DNA of 64,000 nucleotides from contig JAEUPP010000068.1 of NCBI GenBank assembly GCA_016790075.1, positions 62,001 to 126,000 of the forward strand, read 5' to 3'. Both the position numbers and the translations under genes were made by a program. Source of the stretch: Rhodanobacteraceae bacterium (GTDB taxonomy: Bacteria; Pseudomonadota; Gammaproteobacteria; Xanthomonadales; Rhodanobacteraceae). The notes beneath the pieces are model-generated. The model made no database searches. It saw nothing but the letters and a program-made list of their open reading frames with translations, and had not been told where the DNA came from. Shown piece by piece: positions 36,429 to 45,529 of this stretch. Each line of letters opens with the position of its first letter. The first letter of the stretch is position 1.

Positions 36429-36840
36429 CAACGACGCCGGTGCAACCGGCATGACTTCCAATGTGCCCTATCTGATTCGTGCGATTCACGAGTGGATAGG
36501 CGACAACAATCTGACGCCTTATTTGCTGGTCGATGCGGCATGGCCCGGAGTGCTGGTGCCGCCGCAAGCCGCCAAGGATGGCCGTGTCGTGCTGAATATC
36601 GCGCCGCGTGCGGTTGCCGGACTCGAGATTGCCAGGGACTGGATACGCTTCAACGCGCGTTTCGGAGGGGTCAGCCATCGTGTTGAAGTGCCCTTGGGCG
36701 CTGTGCTTGCGATTTACGCACAGGAAAATGGGCAGGGGATGATGTTTCCAGCCAGCGACGCACCGCAGACTCCGCCACCGGCGAGCAGCGACGCTGACAC
36801 GCCGGCCAAGAAAGGCGGCCACCTGCGCGTGGTCAAATGA
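36421..36840 (+). CDS. sspB: ClpXP protease adaptor SspB
   Basis: The 139-residue protein has the SspB core (PYLIRAIHEWIGDNNLTPYLL, then GRVVLNIAPRAVAGLEIA), a peptide-binding domain that captures ssrA-tagged proteins, and a C-terminal basic tail GGHLRVVK, which docks on ClpX. The GTG start used here overlaps the sspA stop by eight bases; an ATG at 36451 (MTSNVPYLI) is a real alternative and would give 129 residues. The acidic-Pro linker between the core and the tail is typical. Confidence 0.93.
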   Translation: MTDNDAGATGMTSNVPYLIRAIHEWIGDNNLTPYLLVDAAWPGVLVPPQAAKDGRVVLNIAPRAVAGLEIARDWIRFNARFGGVSHRVEVPLGAVLAIYAQENGQGMMFPASDAPQTPPPASSDADTPAKKGGHLRVVK

Positions 36841-36886
36841 CATAGGCAACTCGCCGGGATTGCTGCTATCTGGCCCTGGGGCGCGA

Positions 36887-37231
36887 TCAATTCAGACGCG
36901 GGGCTTGCGGCAGCAGAGCCGGATCGTCAGCTCGGAGCGGCAAGCTGAAATTTTCAAGCCGCGTGCCGTCGAACTGCAGACTACCTGGATGGCGGTTGGT
37001 GCCGTCCGTGCTCACGTCGAAGCTGTAATGTCGGCGCATGACAAGTCGGCCTGATCGTTGGCGTACCAGCGCTATACGGTGCAGCCTGACGGACTGGTCC
37101 AGCAATTGCACACCGGCGCGGGCGCACAGGTCACGGCTTGCCTGAACAGCGTGGTCACGTGCGCGCAGGGCGGATTGCCAGATCAGGGCTGCAGCGCCCA
37201 GGAGCATGAGTAGCAGCATGGCTTCAGTCAT
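36887..37231 (-). CDS. DUF3301 domain-containing protein
   Basis: This 114-residue protein has an N-terminal membrane helix (MLLLMLLGAAALIWQ), then a short conserved domain with GVQLLDQSVRLHRIALVRQ, RHYSFDVSTDGTNRHPGS and the closing G-x-R-L-E. I recognise this as DUF3301, a small inner-membrane family of gammaproteobacteria with unknown function. It is convergent with sspB. Confidence 0.85.
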   Translation of the reverse strand: MTEAMLLLMLLGAAALIWQSALRARDHAVQASRDLCARAGVQLLDQSVRLHRIALVRQRSGRLVMRRHYSFDVSTDGTNRHPGSLQFDGTRLENFSLPLRADDPALLPQAPRLN

Positions 37232-37378
37232 CGCCGGAGTGTGGTGTCAGCAGCTGCGAATCTCAACCGGTACGCCCGGCTGCAGACGTGATGCGTGATA
37301 GGACACGCCCACGTAGGGTTACAGTCTTTACAATGTCGATGTCGCTGGGTCCGCAAAGTACAGGGGAGTGCGAAGGCT

Positions 37379-39904
37379 GTGATCGAGATACCCGGTTACC
37401 AGATAAAACGCGAGATCGGTCAGGGCGGCATGGCCAGTGTTCACCTCGCGGTGCAGACCTCGCTGGAGCGGCAGGTTGCACTCAAGGTGATGTCTCCCGC
37501 GCTCGCGGCCGATCCGACGTTCACACGGCGGTTTCTGCAGGAGGCGCGTACGCTCGCTTCCCTGGCCCATGCGAACATCGTTCAGGTTTTTGATGTTGGC
37601 GTAACGCCTAACCAGTTGCACTATTTTTCGATGCAGTATCTGCCCGGCGGCGACTTTGTCGCGCGGGTGCAACGCGGTCTGGATGAAGGCGAGCTCAAGC
37701 GTGTCTTGTCCGGTGTTGCGAAGGCACTCGCCTATGCGCATGAGCGCGGTTACGTGCATCGTGATGTTGCGCCAGGCAATATCCTGTTTGATTCTGCCGA
37801 CAATCCGGTGCTGACCGATTTCGGCATTGCGCTGGCGGCAAGCCAGGCGACACGTATCACCAGTACCGGGTTTTCGGTCGGAACCAGCCACTACATGAGT
37901 CCCGAGCAGGCTCGTGGTGGTGACATTGATACGCGTTCGGACCTATACAGTCTTGGCGTGCTGACCTGGTTTGGCCTTACTGGCAAGCCGCCATTTGACG
38001 GAGCCGACGGGTTTGCCGTTGCCTACGCGCATGTGTTTGAAGCTATCCCACGGCTGCCTTCGGCCCAGTCGCATTGGCAGGAGCTGATCGACCGATGCCT
38101 TGCCAAGGATCCCAAGGACCGCTACGCAAACGCGGAACAGTTGCTTGGCGCACTCGAAGCCATTCCGGTCGCGCAGCGCGCCAAGAACGGCGACGGCGCT
38201 GCGCGCACTCCAGAGCTGGCGGCGGCAACGGTGGTGGTGAAGTCAACGGCGGTTGCCACTGCGCGCCCGGAAGCAGCCAAGCCTGCGCCGGCCAAGCCGG
38301 CGCCGGCGGCTCGCAGTGCGCCGGCAAAGCCTGCCACGCGGGCCTCTGCGGCGGAGTCGCGGCGCAGCGGCGGTATCTGGCTCGCACTCGCAGGTGTGGG
38401 GGTGGTGGGGGCTGCTGCGCTGGGTGGTTATCTCTGGTTCGCCTCCCGTCAGCCACCTGCTACGGTAGCCGCCGTGGCGCCTGCCCCGGTAGCGACTGTG
38501 GCACCCGTTGCTACGCCGCCGTCACCGACCCCGCCGCCCGCACCGCCACCGACAGTAGATTCCGCGCCCCCACCACCGCGGGAGACTCCGGCTGAGACGA
38601 CGGTGGCGACGCCCGTGGTGGAACCGGTGGTCGATCCTCTGGCGAGCACGACGGACTTGGCACCGCCGAACGGTAACGGGAGTGAGGCGCTGCAAGTGGC
38701 TCCGGCGGGGCCGACGCCGTTGCTGCTGGACGACGGTTCGCCGGGCAACCTCGCCGATGTTCCGACCGTCGACGATCCAGTACAGAAACTGGTGCGGCTG
38801 GGGCGTAGCGATCTGGCTGCCCAACGTCTTACCACGCCGCCGAATCAGAATGCGCTGGATCGCTTCAAGCTCGCCCTGCGAATCGACGCACGTGACAAAG
38901 GGGCTAAGCAGGGCATCGTCGACACGGCCAAGGCTTATGTGACGCTTGGCAACAAGGCGCAGTCGCTGAGTGACTGGGCTGGCATGAAGCTCAATTTCGA
39001 CAAGGCGCTGGAGCTTGCTGCCTTGGTCCCTGCCGAAGGCAAGGTTGTCGCCGATGAAGTTCGGCAGCGCCGGACCAACCTCGTGGGGCCGCTACTTGAA
39101 GACGCGCGCAATGCCGTCGCGGCTTGGGACAAGGTCGCGGCGAAGGCGGCTTACGACAAGGCGCTGTTGGTTGATCCAAGCAATGCGGTTGCCCAGGAAG
39201 GGCTGCGCAAACTGCCGTCGGTCGGTAGTGCAGGGTTCGTGTTCCGCGACAAGTTTGACGATGGCGGGCAGGGACCAGACCTCGTCGTGCTGCCCGGGGG
39301 GCGTGTTGCCGCCGGGCGTTTCGAGGTGTCCCGCGGTGAGTTCCGCCGCTACTGGAGTGCGGGTGGATCGGCGGCGGCCAAGGAGCTGTCATGCCGTGAT
39401 CGCGAGTCGGTATTTCGCAGCTCAAAGAAGCGCAGCTGGCAGAATCCCGATATCGAACAGGATGATTCCCATCCGGTGGTCTGCCTGAGTTTCGATCAGG
39501 CGCAGGCTTATGTGCGCTGGCTGTCGCAACGCAGCGGCAAGACTTACCGACTCCTGACGTCTGCCGAGTTCGATAGCCTTGCCCGCGAGGCCAAGGCAAG
39601 CTGCGGTGGTGCCAATCTGGCCGACCAGGCGTTCAATAAGGCATTCGATTCGCGTGCTGGTGCCTCCTGCGACGACGGATTTGCGGGTTCGGCCCCAGTT
39701 GGCCGGTTCAGCGCAAGCCGCTCCGGCGTTTACGATATCGACGGCAATGTGCGCGAATGGGTAGCTGAGCGCCGTGCCCGCGGGCGTAGCTGGTTGTCAC
39801 CTCCGGACAAGGAAAACGTCGATGCTAGCGAAAGTATTGGGGCCGATGTCGGGCTTAATAGCCTCGGGTTGCGGGTCGCGCGCGAAATCGATCAGAAGCC
39901 CTAG
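37379..39904 (+). CDS. Ser/Thr protein kinase with FGE-like C-terminal domain
   Basis: The 841-residue protein has a kinase domain (about residues 5-270) with GQGGMASVHLA, VALKVM, HRDVAPGN (127-134) and DFG (147-149). The usual catalytic-loop lysine is alanine, as in the HRDVSPxN kinases of myxobacteria. A Pro/Ala-rich stretch leads to one membrane helix (about 331-353), a Pro/Thr-rich linker, a helical TPR-like part, and a formylglycine-generating-enzyme-like domain (about 620-838) containing VVCLSFDQAQAYVRWLS and YDIDGNVREWV. The copper-binding cysteines of active FGE are missing: RSWLSP replaces the WLC type. So it is likely a sensor or binding domain. The start is GTG 37379, with GAAGG five bases before it. 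Confidence 0.85.
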   Translation: MIEIPGYQIKREIGQGGMASVHLAVQTSLERQVALKVMSPALAADPTFTRRFLQEARTLASLAHANIVQVFDVGVTPNQLHYFSMQYLPGGDFVARVQRGLDEGELKRVLSGVAKALAYAHERGYVHRDVAPGNILFDSADNPVLTDFGIALAASQATRITSTGFSVGTSHYMSPEQARGGDIDTRSDLYSLGVLTWFGLTGKPPFDGADGFAVAYAHVFEAIPRLPSAQSHWQELIDRCLAKDPKDRYANAEQLLGALEAIPVAQRAKNGDGAARTPELAAATVVVKSTAVATARPEAAKPAPAKPAPAARSAPAKPATRASAAESRRSGGIWLALAGVGVVGAAALGGYLWFASRQPPATVAAVAPAPVATVAPVATPPSPTPPPAPPPTVDSAPPPPRETPAETTVATPVVEPVVDPLASTTDLAPPNGNGSEALQVAPAGPTPLLLDDGSPGNLADVPTVDDPVQKLVRLGRSDLAAQRLTTPPNQNALDRFKLALRIDARDKGAKQGIVDTAKAYVTLGNKAQSLSDWAGMKLNFDKALELAALVPAEGKVVADEVRQRRTNLVGPLLEDARNAVAAWDKVAAKAAYDKALLVDPSNAVAQEGLRKLPSVGSAGFVFRDKFDDGGQGPDLVVLPGGRVAAGRFEVSRGEFRRYWSAGGSAAAKELSCRDRESVFRSSKKRSWQNPDIEQDDSHPVVCLSFDQAQAYVRWLSQRSGKTYRLLTSAEFDSLAREAKASCGGANLADQAFNKAFDSRAGASCDDGFAGSAPVGRFSASRSGVYDIDGNVREWVAERRARGRSWLSPPDKENVDASESIGADVGLNSLGLRVAREIDQKP

Positions 39905-40354
39905 GAGAGAGGCGGGTAGCGAGGTGCTGGTGCCTGAACGTTCTTCCACAGGCAAGAGAAAGGGCCTAAGCCTGCTGCGATCAAGGGCGCTGCTGTGCTA
40001 TTTCAAACCCATCGGTGCGGGCAGCTGTCTTTTCTCGCGGAATCTCGGCCCAGTTCGTCGCTATGGTGTCTGCTGGCTCCATTCGAGGCCGGCGCCAGGG
40101 CGGACTGCCCGGGAATTCTCCATTTTTTGCGAGGGGTAACTCGGGGTGCGGCTAATCCTCGGTCTGCTATTCGACCGCAGGCCAAACTTGGATACATTGC
40201 GGTACGGATGGTCATGGCGAATGCGGTGTCGGGCGGAAGTTTGCATCCTTAACCTGCATCGCTTGCGCGGCGTCACGAGCGGCGCCTAAGCTGTTGCCGA
40301 TAGCGTGCCTCGCGGACGGGGCGCGATCTGAACACGATCAAGGGGCAGGATCGA
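39905..40354. other. Gene-free stretch between the kinase and the FHA gene
   Basis: No gene is supported in these 450 bases; the open frames are short and unconvincing. A promoter for the FHA gene is expected near its 3' end, but no clear hexamers or operator are visible. Confidence 0.4.
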
Positions 40355-41146
40355 ATGAAGCTGATTTTTCCGAACGGCGAGCATGAGCCGGTAACCCTTA
40401 GCGAAGGTATTACCGCGATAGGCACGGCGGCAGAGTGTCTGGTCGTTCTCGCGGCACCGGGGATAGCGCTGCGCCACGCTGAAGTACATCTGCGCAACGG
40501 TCAGGCTTTGGTGCGTGTGCCAGACCCGCGGAGCGTCGTTGTATTGAACGGCCGGCAGGTTACCTCCGACACCGCGCTGAAGGCTGGAGATCTGCTGCTG
40601 TTTGCAAAAGTTGGCTGCCAGGTGTTGGCGTCGCCGGAAAAAGTCGCACCCGTGGCGGCAAAACCAGCCGCCAACGAGGAGAACGACGGACGTACGCGCG
40701 TCCGCCAGGCTTTGCCGAAGTTCATGCTACGCGGCGTTTCGGGCTCGACCTTCGGCAAGACTTACGCGCTGGTTGGTTCGATGACGATAGGGCGTCAGCA
40801 GGACTGCGACATCAGCCTTCCCGGAGACGAGATTTCACGCCATCACGCACGTGTGCAAGTTCTGCCCGATGGCGTCATGGTTGAGGATATGGGCTCGGCC
40901 AATGGCACGTTTATCAACGACAAGCGTGTGCATAGCGCCGTGCTCAAGCCTGGCGAGGAACTACGCCTCGATACGGTGCGCTTCCTGCTGATGTCGCCGG
41001 GCATGGACGCCACCAAGCCGGCGGCTGCGCCACCCCCGGTAGCCGTATCGGAGAAATCCGGACCCAGTGCAGCGGTCTGGATCGTGATTGCAGTCGTTGT
41101 TGTTGTCCTGGCCGCAGGCGCAGCAAAATTTGCCGGCTTATTCTGA
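40355..41146 (+). CDS. Membrane protein with two FHA domains
   Basis: This 263-residue protein has a degenerate FHA domain at the N-terminus (about residues 1-90: GITAIGTAAECLVVL, RHAEVHLRNG) and a canonical one at about 125-215, with TIGRQQDCDISLP, EISRHHARV and GSANGTFIND, the phosphothreonine-binding loop. The C-terminus is a single membrane helix (AAVWIVIAVVVVVLAAGAA). FHA domains read phosphothreonine, so it is a likely partner or substrate of the kinase encoded just upstream in the same direction. The first FHA lacks the clear G-R and S-x-x-H pairs, so it may not bind phosphate. Confidence 0.85.
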   Translation: MKLIFPNGEHEPVTLSEGITAIGTAAECLVVLAAPGIALRHAEVHLRNGQALVRVPDPRSVVVLNGRQVTSDTALKAGDLLLFAKVGCQVLASPEKVAPVAAKPAANEENDGRTRVRQALPKFMLRGVSGSTFGKTYALVGSMTIGRQQDCDISLPGDEISRHHARVQVLPDGVMVEDMGSANGTFINDKRVHSAVLKPGEELRLDTVRFLLMSPGMDATKPAAAPPPVAVSEKSGPSAAVWIVIAVVVVVLAAGAAKFAGLF

Positions 41147-41283
41147 AAAAACGCGACTCGGTCTGGCGGCGATAAGCCTGGTGGCGGCTCTGAAGTCCTC
41201 GCCAAGCCCCTGCTGCAGGCGCCGGGCGAGGCTCCGGTCGCGGGCAGCTCCTGCTGTTTCTCCGGCTAGGTGAAGAATCGATT

Positions 41284-41326
41284 CAGCCAAAGGGCGCCGC
41301 TGCGCACGAGTGTCGCCCTTTGGCTG
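41284..41326. terminator. Bidirectional terminator hairpin between FHA gene and nadC
   Basis: A perfect 13-base stem, CAGCCAAAGGGCG paired with CGCCCTTTGGCTG, has a 17-base loop and lies between the two convergent genes. The T-run is short, so efficiency is uncertain. Confidence 0.7.
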
Positions 41327-41383
41327 TGTGACGTCGGGCATGTGCTGCAGCCACAACAATGACCAGCGGCGCATGCCGCAAAA

Positions 41384-42232
41384 TCAGTTGTCGAGCAGTA
41401 TGCGCATTGACAGGTCGACGGCGCGCACATGCTTGGTCAATGCCCCGACGGAGATGAAATCGACGCCGCTTGCGGCGATGCGCTTGAGGCGCTGCAGGTC
41501 GATGCCGCCGGATACTTCGACCTCGGCGCGGCCTGAGATTTCGGCGACCGCGCGGCTCAGGTCGGCGTCGGAAAATTCATCCAGCATTACGCGATCGACG
41601 CCTGCGGCCAGCGCTTCCGCAAGTTCGTCGAAATTCTCCACCTCGACTTCCAGCAGCAGTTGAGGATGCCGAGCCCGCGCTGCGTGTACCGCGGTGGTCA
41701 ACGAACCCGCTGCTGCGATGTGGTTTTCCTTTATCAGGATTGCATCGAAGAGGCCAATGCGATGATTCGTTCCGCCACCGCAGCGCACCGCATATTTTTG
41801 CGCAACACGTAGACCCGGCAGGGTCTTGCGCGTATCGAGGATGCGGGTGCGCGAGTCTGTCACCGCATCGACATGGGTGGCCGTGACCGTCGCCGTGCCG
41901 GATAGGGTTTGCACGAAGTTCAGCGCACAGCGCTCTGCGGATACGAGCGCACGTGCATTGCCGGCGAGCTCGGCCAAGGTTTGCCCGGCCACGAGTCTAT
42001 CCCCATCGGCGGCGTGCCAAAGGATGGCGACCTCCGGATCGAGTTCGCGGAAACAGGCATCGAACCAGGCCTGACCGCAGAGCACGGCCGATTCGCGTGT
42101 GATAACGCGCGCCTTTGCCGTTGCATTGGCCGGAAGCAGATCAGCGGTCGCATCGCCGCTGCCCAGGTCTTCGGCTAGCGCGCGCCGCACGTCATCCAGC
42201 ACTAGGGCCGCGGGCGGTGGATCAAATCGCAT
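41384..42232 (-). CDS. nadC: Nicotinate-nucleotide pyrophosphorylase (carboxylating)
   Basis: The 282-residue enzyme makes nicotinate mononucleotide from quinolinate and PRPP in NAD synthesis. Visible are the quinolinate/PRPP residues in RILDTRKTLPGLRVAQKYAV, GGGTNHRIGLFDAILIKENH and LLEVEVENFDEL, and the C-terminal ISVGALTKHV phosphate loop. The start ATG 42232 begins MRFDPPPAALVLDD; the longer frame upstream is not coding. It follows the DUF1631 gene by 25 bases on the same strand, so they are likely one operon. Confidence 0.96.
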   Translation of the reverse strand: MRFDPPPAALVLDDVRRALAEDLGSGDATADLLPANATAKARVITRESAVLCGQAWFDACFRELDPEVAILWHAADGDRLVAGQTLAELAGNARALVSAERCALNFVQTLSGTATVTATHVDAVTDSRTRILDTRKTLPGLRVAQKYAVRCGGGTNHRIGLFDAILIKENHIAAAGSLTTAVHAARARHPQLLLEVEVENFDELAEALAAGVDRVMLDEFSDADLSRAVAEISGRAEVEVSGGIDLQRLKRIAASGVDFISVGALTKHVRAVDLSMRILLDN

Positions 42233-42257
42233 GTAAGCGCGTCCCTGCGTAGGTGGA

Positions 42258-44597
42258 TCAGTTCGGCGCGGCGACAGCAACAGCTGGCGTGGCTGCTTTT
42301 GCCGCATGCGTGCTCTTGAGTCGTTCGACGATGGCGTCAAGTGCACGGTCGAACAACGGCACTTCTTCAAGTATGGTGATACGACTTTCGGCGAGGTCAC
42401 TAGCCAGTTGCATCAGCGTGCGATCAGCGACCTTGAGTCCCTTGCGGTTGACGAACAGGTATTTCGAGCTGATCGGGCTGATCCACGAGAGCTTCGCGCG
42501 CTCCTTGGAGCCTTGCTCGTCGAGGAATTCGATCCAGGTGCCGACCTTGAGCTCACGCACCGCCTGAATCCACCGTTCTTCCACGGATTCCTGCGGCAGC
42601 GAGACCGGCTCTTCCTCCTGTATCGCGCTCATGACGGTGTCCCCGGCTTCCTGGCTTGTCGCGGGCAGCGGGTCAGTCAGATCGAGCATCGGCACTTCGG
42701 TTACTGCCGTCGGTGCAGCCGGTTGTAGCAAGGCTTTGTAAAGCACGTTGAGCTGATGCATCAGACGGCGCACGTCGTTTTCGTCGAATGCTACTGTGGC
42801 AAGGCCGTGCCGAAGGGTTTTCTCCAGCTGCGGCAGTACGGCGCTCAACCGTTCGCGTTCGGCGGCATTCTGCTTGGGTTGCACACTCCAGACGAGTTCG
42901 TCGGCGAAGCGCAATGCATGGCGCCATTCGTCGGAATTTTCGCCCTGGCGCAGCAATACCAGCACCAGATAATTCGCCCATGGACGGGACAGCAGGTTGC
43001 GGATCATTTCCGGCATCGTGCGGTTTTCGACCCGCTGCATGATTTCGCGTGCGGCCGTACGACGTGCTTCCAGTAGCTTCTCGCGGCCGCGTGTGGCCTC
43101 GCTCGCTCGCTGTTCCGCGAGATCTGCACGGCGTTTGTTGGTTTCTGCGAATGCCTCGAAATCGATACGCACGCGATCGAAGATGCCGAGGTCGTCCTCG
43201 AAATCCTTGAGCAGCAGCTCCACGATTTCTTTGACCTTGTCGTACAGGCGGCGATCGCGGTCGGATTCCTCCGACCAGCCGACGCAAGCCTGCGCCAGAC
43301 TGTCGAGCAGCACACGTGCCGGGTGTGTGCGGCGTGCAAACAGGTGCTTGTCGAGCAGCGCGACCTTGAGGAAGGGAATTTGCAGGCGTCCGAGCAGGGC
43401 CTGCATCTGCGCCGGCAGATTGCGGTCCTGCAGTATGTACTCAAACAGCATGCCGACCAGATCAATCGTGTCTTCGTCGGCACCAGAGACATTCGCGCCG
43501 TCCTCGCCGCGGAGTTTGCCTGCCTGGCCCAACAGCTCTTCCTTGACGCGTAGAGCGACTTGCGCCGACTCCACCGCGCTCTGTTGCATGCTCAGCGACT
43601 GGGTTTGCAATATCGACAGCGCGGATAGAATTTCCGCCGGGTTCAGTGGTACGACGTTCGGGTTGTAGGTCGCCGGCACGTAGCCAGCGGCGACGGCAGC
43701 GCCGTCGCCGTCGCCACGCCGGGTCGCAAGTAGCGCGCGCAATGAGCTGTAGAGATTGGCCTGAAGCTCGGCCGCAGCGGCGTCTACGGGCAAATAGCCC
43801 GCTGCTGCTTCCGTAGATTCCATGCCTGGAACGCTACCCGGAACCGGTTCGCCGGGACGCTGTGGTGAACTCGACGCGGCGCCGCCAGGCCGGCGCGGGA
43901 CGTTGGCGCGGATCTGCGGCAGTACTCCGGCGTGCACCAGCAGTGCGTTGAGTTCGTCGTAGAACTGATCTAGCCCGCCCATTACATAGCGGTCAAACAA
44001 CTTGTAGATGATCAGCCGCACCGGCAGCTCTACTTCGAGCTCTCCGCTGGCCAGACGAAAGGCCTGTCCTACCGCCGCCGGGCCGACTGGGCTGTTGGTA
44101 TCCTCGACGCGCTGGTTGCTGATGTGCGAGAGCCGCTGATTGATCGCAAACAGCACCCGCTGCAGACGGTTTTCGGTTTTTGCAACCATGCTGGCCACAG
44201 CCAGCGATTCTTCCAGCTCCGTATTCTCGACCAGTGTCAGGGATACTTCGCCGTTGCTGTTCTCCGCCTTGACCGCAATGCCTCGGCCGGCGAGGAAGTC
44301 GACGAATTGACGGGAGAGCTGTTCCTGGAAGCGCGATTCAATCTGCTGGCGCTTCTTGCGCACCTCGCGCATGCCGTCGAAATACTGCGCCTGGATCGTG
44401 TTGTTGTCGGCCTTGCTCGCGAGGTCGAACAACGCGTCATCGGTGTTTTCAAACAGCGTTGTCGCCAGAGCGGTAAGCCGCTTTAGCGCATGCATGCGGA
44501 CCTGGGTCAACGCTTCTGCGGGTTTCTCGCCGAGCGTGGCCGCTGCGCTGCGCTGGTTAAGGTCGACTACTTTGGGGTTGTTGTCGTTAGCGCTCAT
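42258..44597 (-). CDS. DUF1631 family protein
   Basis: The 779-residue cytoplasmic protein is a DUF1631 member, as shown by its length, its helix-rich build, its position upstream of nadC, and conserved stretches such as FELYVMGGL-like KLFDRYVMGGLDQFYDELNA, IPFLKVALLDKHLFARRTHP and VGTWIEFLDEQGSKERAKLSW near the end. The last part resembles a PilZ-like small beta domain. Function is unknown; the label 'thymidine phosphorylase' sometimes attached to this family is not supported here. The ATG 44597 (MSANDNNP) is chosen over one three codons upstream. Confidence 0.85.
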   Translation of the reverse strand: MSANDNNPKVVDLNQRSAAATLGEKPAEALTQVRMHALKRLTALATTLFENTDDALFDLASKADNNTIQAQYFDGMREVRKKRQQIESRFQEQLSRQFVDFLAGRGIAVKAENSNGEVSLTLVENTELEESLAVASMVAKTENRLQRVLFAINQRLSHISNQRVEDTNSPVGPAAVGQAFRLASGELEVELPVRLIIYKLFDRYVMGGLDQFYDELNALLVHAGVLPQIRANVPRRPGGAASSSPQRPGEPVPGSVPGMESTEAAAGYLPVDAAAAELQANLYSSLRALLATRRGDGDGAAVAAGYVPATYNPNVVPLNPAEILSALSILQTQSLSMQQSAVESAQVALRVKEELLGQAGKLRGEDGANVSGADEDTIDLVGMLFEYILQDRNLPAQMQALLGRLQIPFLKVALLDKHLFARRTHPARVLLDSLAQACVGWSEESDRDRRLYDKVKEIVELLLKDFEDDLGIFDRVRIDFEAFAETNKRRADLAEQRASEATRGREKLLEARRTAAREIMQRVENRTMPEMIRNLLSRPWANYLVLVLLRQGENSDEWRHALRFADELVWSVQPKQNAAERERLSAVLPQLEKTLRHGLATVAFDENDVRRLMHQLNVLYKALLQPAAPTAVTEVPMLDLTDPLPATSQEAGDTVMSAIQEEEPVSLPQESVEERWIQAVRELKVGTWIEFLDEQGSKERAKLSWISPISSKYLFVNRKGLKVADRTLMQLASDLAESRITILEEVPLFDRALDAIVERLKSTHAAKAATPAVAVAAPN

Positions 44598-44694
44598 AGG
44601 CCGCATGGGGAATACAGGCTCGGCGATACAGCTGAAGTGTGGTGAAGATCAGAAATGCGTCACGACCGAATTGTGACGTGGATCCCGATTTTCG

Positions 44695-44961
44695 TTACAG
44701 GGGAAACGAAGCAAGCTGGGTCGTGCCAATCGCCTCGTCAGCAAGCATCACCGGGATATCGTCCTCGACCCGGTAAACAACTTTCCCATCTGCTGTAATC
44801 AGACCCGCAGCAAGAGGCGTGCCCACCTTTGCGCCGGTAACGGTTTGCACCGTACCTGCTCGTATCTCCGCGTTCAGGGCATCGAGTTGCGCGCGGCCCA
44901 GCGGACTGACGGGTGACTTGCTGACCGGGCAGCAAAGAATGTCCAACAAGCGCTTGTCCAT
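44695..44961 (-). CDS. Trm112 family protein
   Basis: The 88-residue protein starts [18 protein letters not shown], the classic Trm112/YcaR entry, and ends with [15 protein letters not shown], the family's conserved core. Only the first cysteine pair (CC) is present, so zinc binding is doubtful. In eukaryotes Trm112 is a methyltransferase partner; bacterial members are small and little studied. It is divergent from purE, 58 bases apart. Confidence 0.88.
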   Translation of the reverse strand: MDKRLLDILCCPVSKSPVSPLGRAQLDALNAEIRAGTVQTVTGAKVGTPLAAGLITADGKVVYRVEDDIPVMLADEAIGTTQLASFPL

Positions 44962-45019
44962 GGCGCGCGTCCCTGTGAGGATTTACCCCTACAATACCGT
45001 TTTTGCACAGGGCGGACCA

Positions 45020-45529
45020 ATGAGTATGGCGAGCGACAGCGAGCCTCTGATAGGTGTGGTGATGGGATCCCGATCGGATTGGGAAACAATGCAGCATGCT
45101 GCCGACGTGCTGGCGCGCCTGGGCGTGCCGCACGAAGTGCGTGTTGTTTCGGCGCACCGCACGCCCGACTTGCTGTTCCAATATGCTGAGCAAGCACAGG
45201 AGCGTGGTCTCCGCGCCATCATCGCCGGTGCCGGTGGTGCCGCTCACCTTCCCGGCATGCTCGCGGCAAAGACCAGCGTCCCTGTCCTGGGGGTGCCAGT
45301 GCAATCGCAAGCGCTCAACGGCATGGACTCGCTGCTGTCTATCGTGCAGATGCCTGCTGGTATACCGGTGGCGACTTTCGCGATCGGCAAGGCCGGCGCC
45401 GTTAACACGGCGTTGTTTGCCGCCGCGTTGTTGCAGGCTACGCATCCGGAGATAGGCCGTGCGCTTGCGGACTACCGGGCGGCGCAGACGCGCAGTGTGC
45501 TCGACAACGCCGATCCTCGCCTGTCATGA
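45020..45529 (+). CDS. purE: N5-carboxyaminoimidazole ribonucleotide mutase
   Basis: The 169-residue class I PurE converts N5-CAIR to CAIR in purine synthesis. [26 protein letters not shown] and [15 protein letters not shown] are the active-site loops. GGGCGGA precedes ATG 45020. Its stop overlaps the purK ATG (ATGA), giving a coupled purEK operon. Confidence 0.97.
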   Translation: MSMASDSEPLIGVVMGSRSDWETMQHAADVLARLGVPHEVRVVSAHRTPDLLFQYAEQAQERGLRAIIAGAGGAAHLPGMLAAKTSVPVLGVPVQSQALNGMDSLLSIVQMPAGIPVATFAIGKAGAVNTALFAAALLQATHPEIGRALADYRAAQTRSVLDNADPRLS

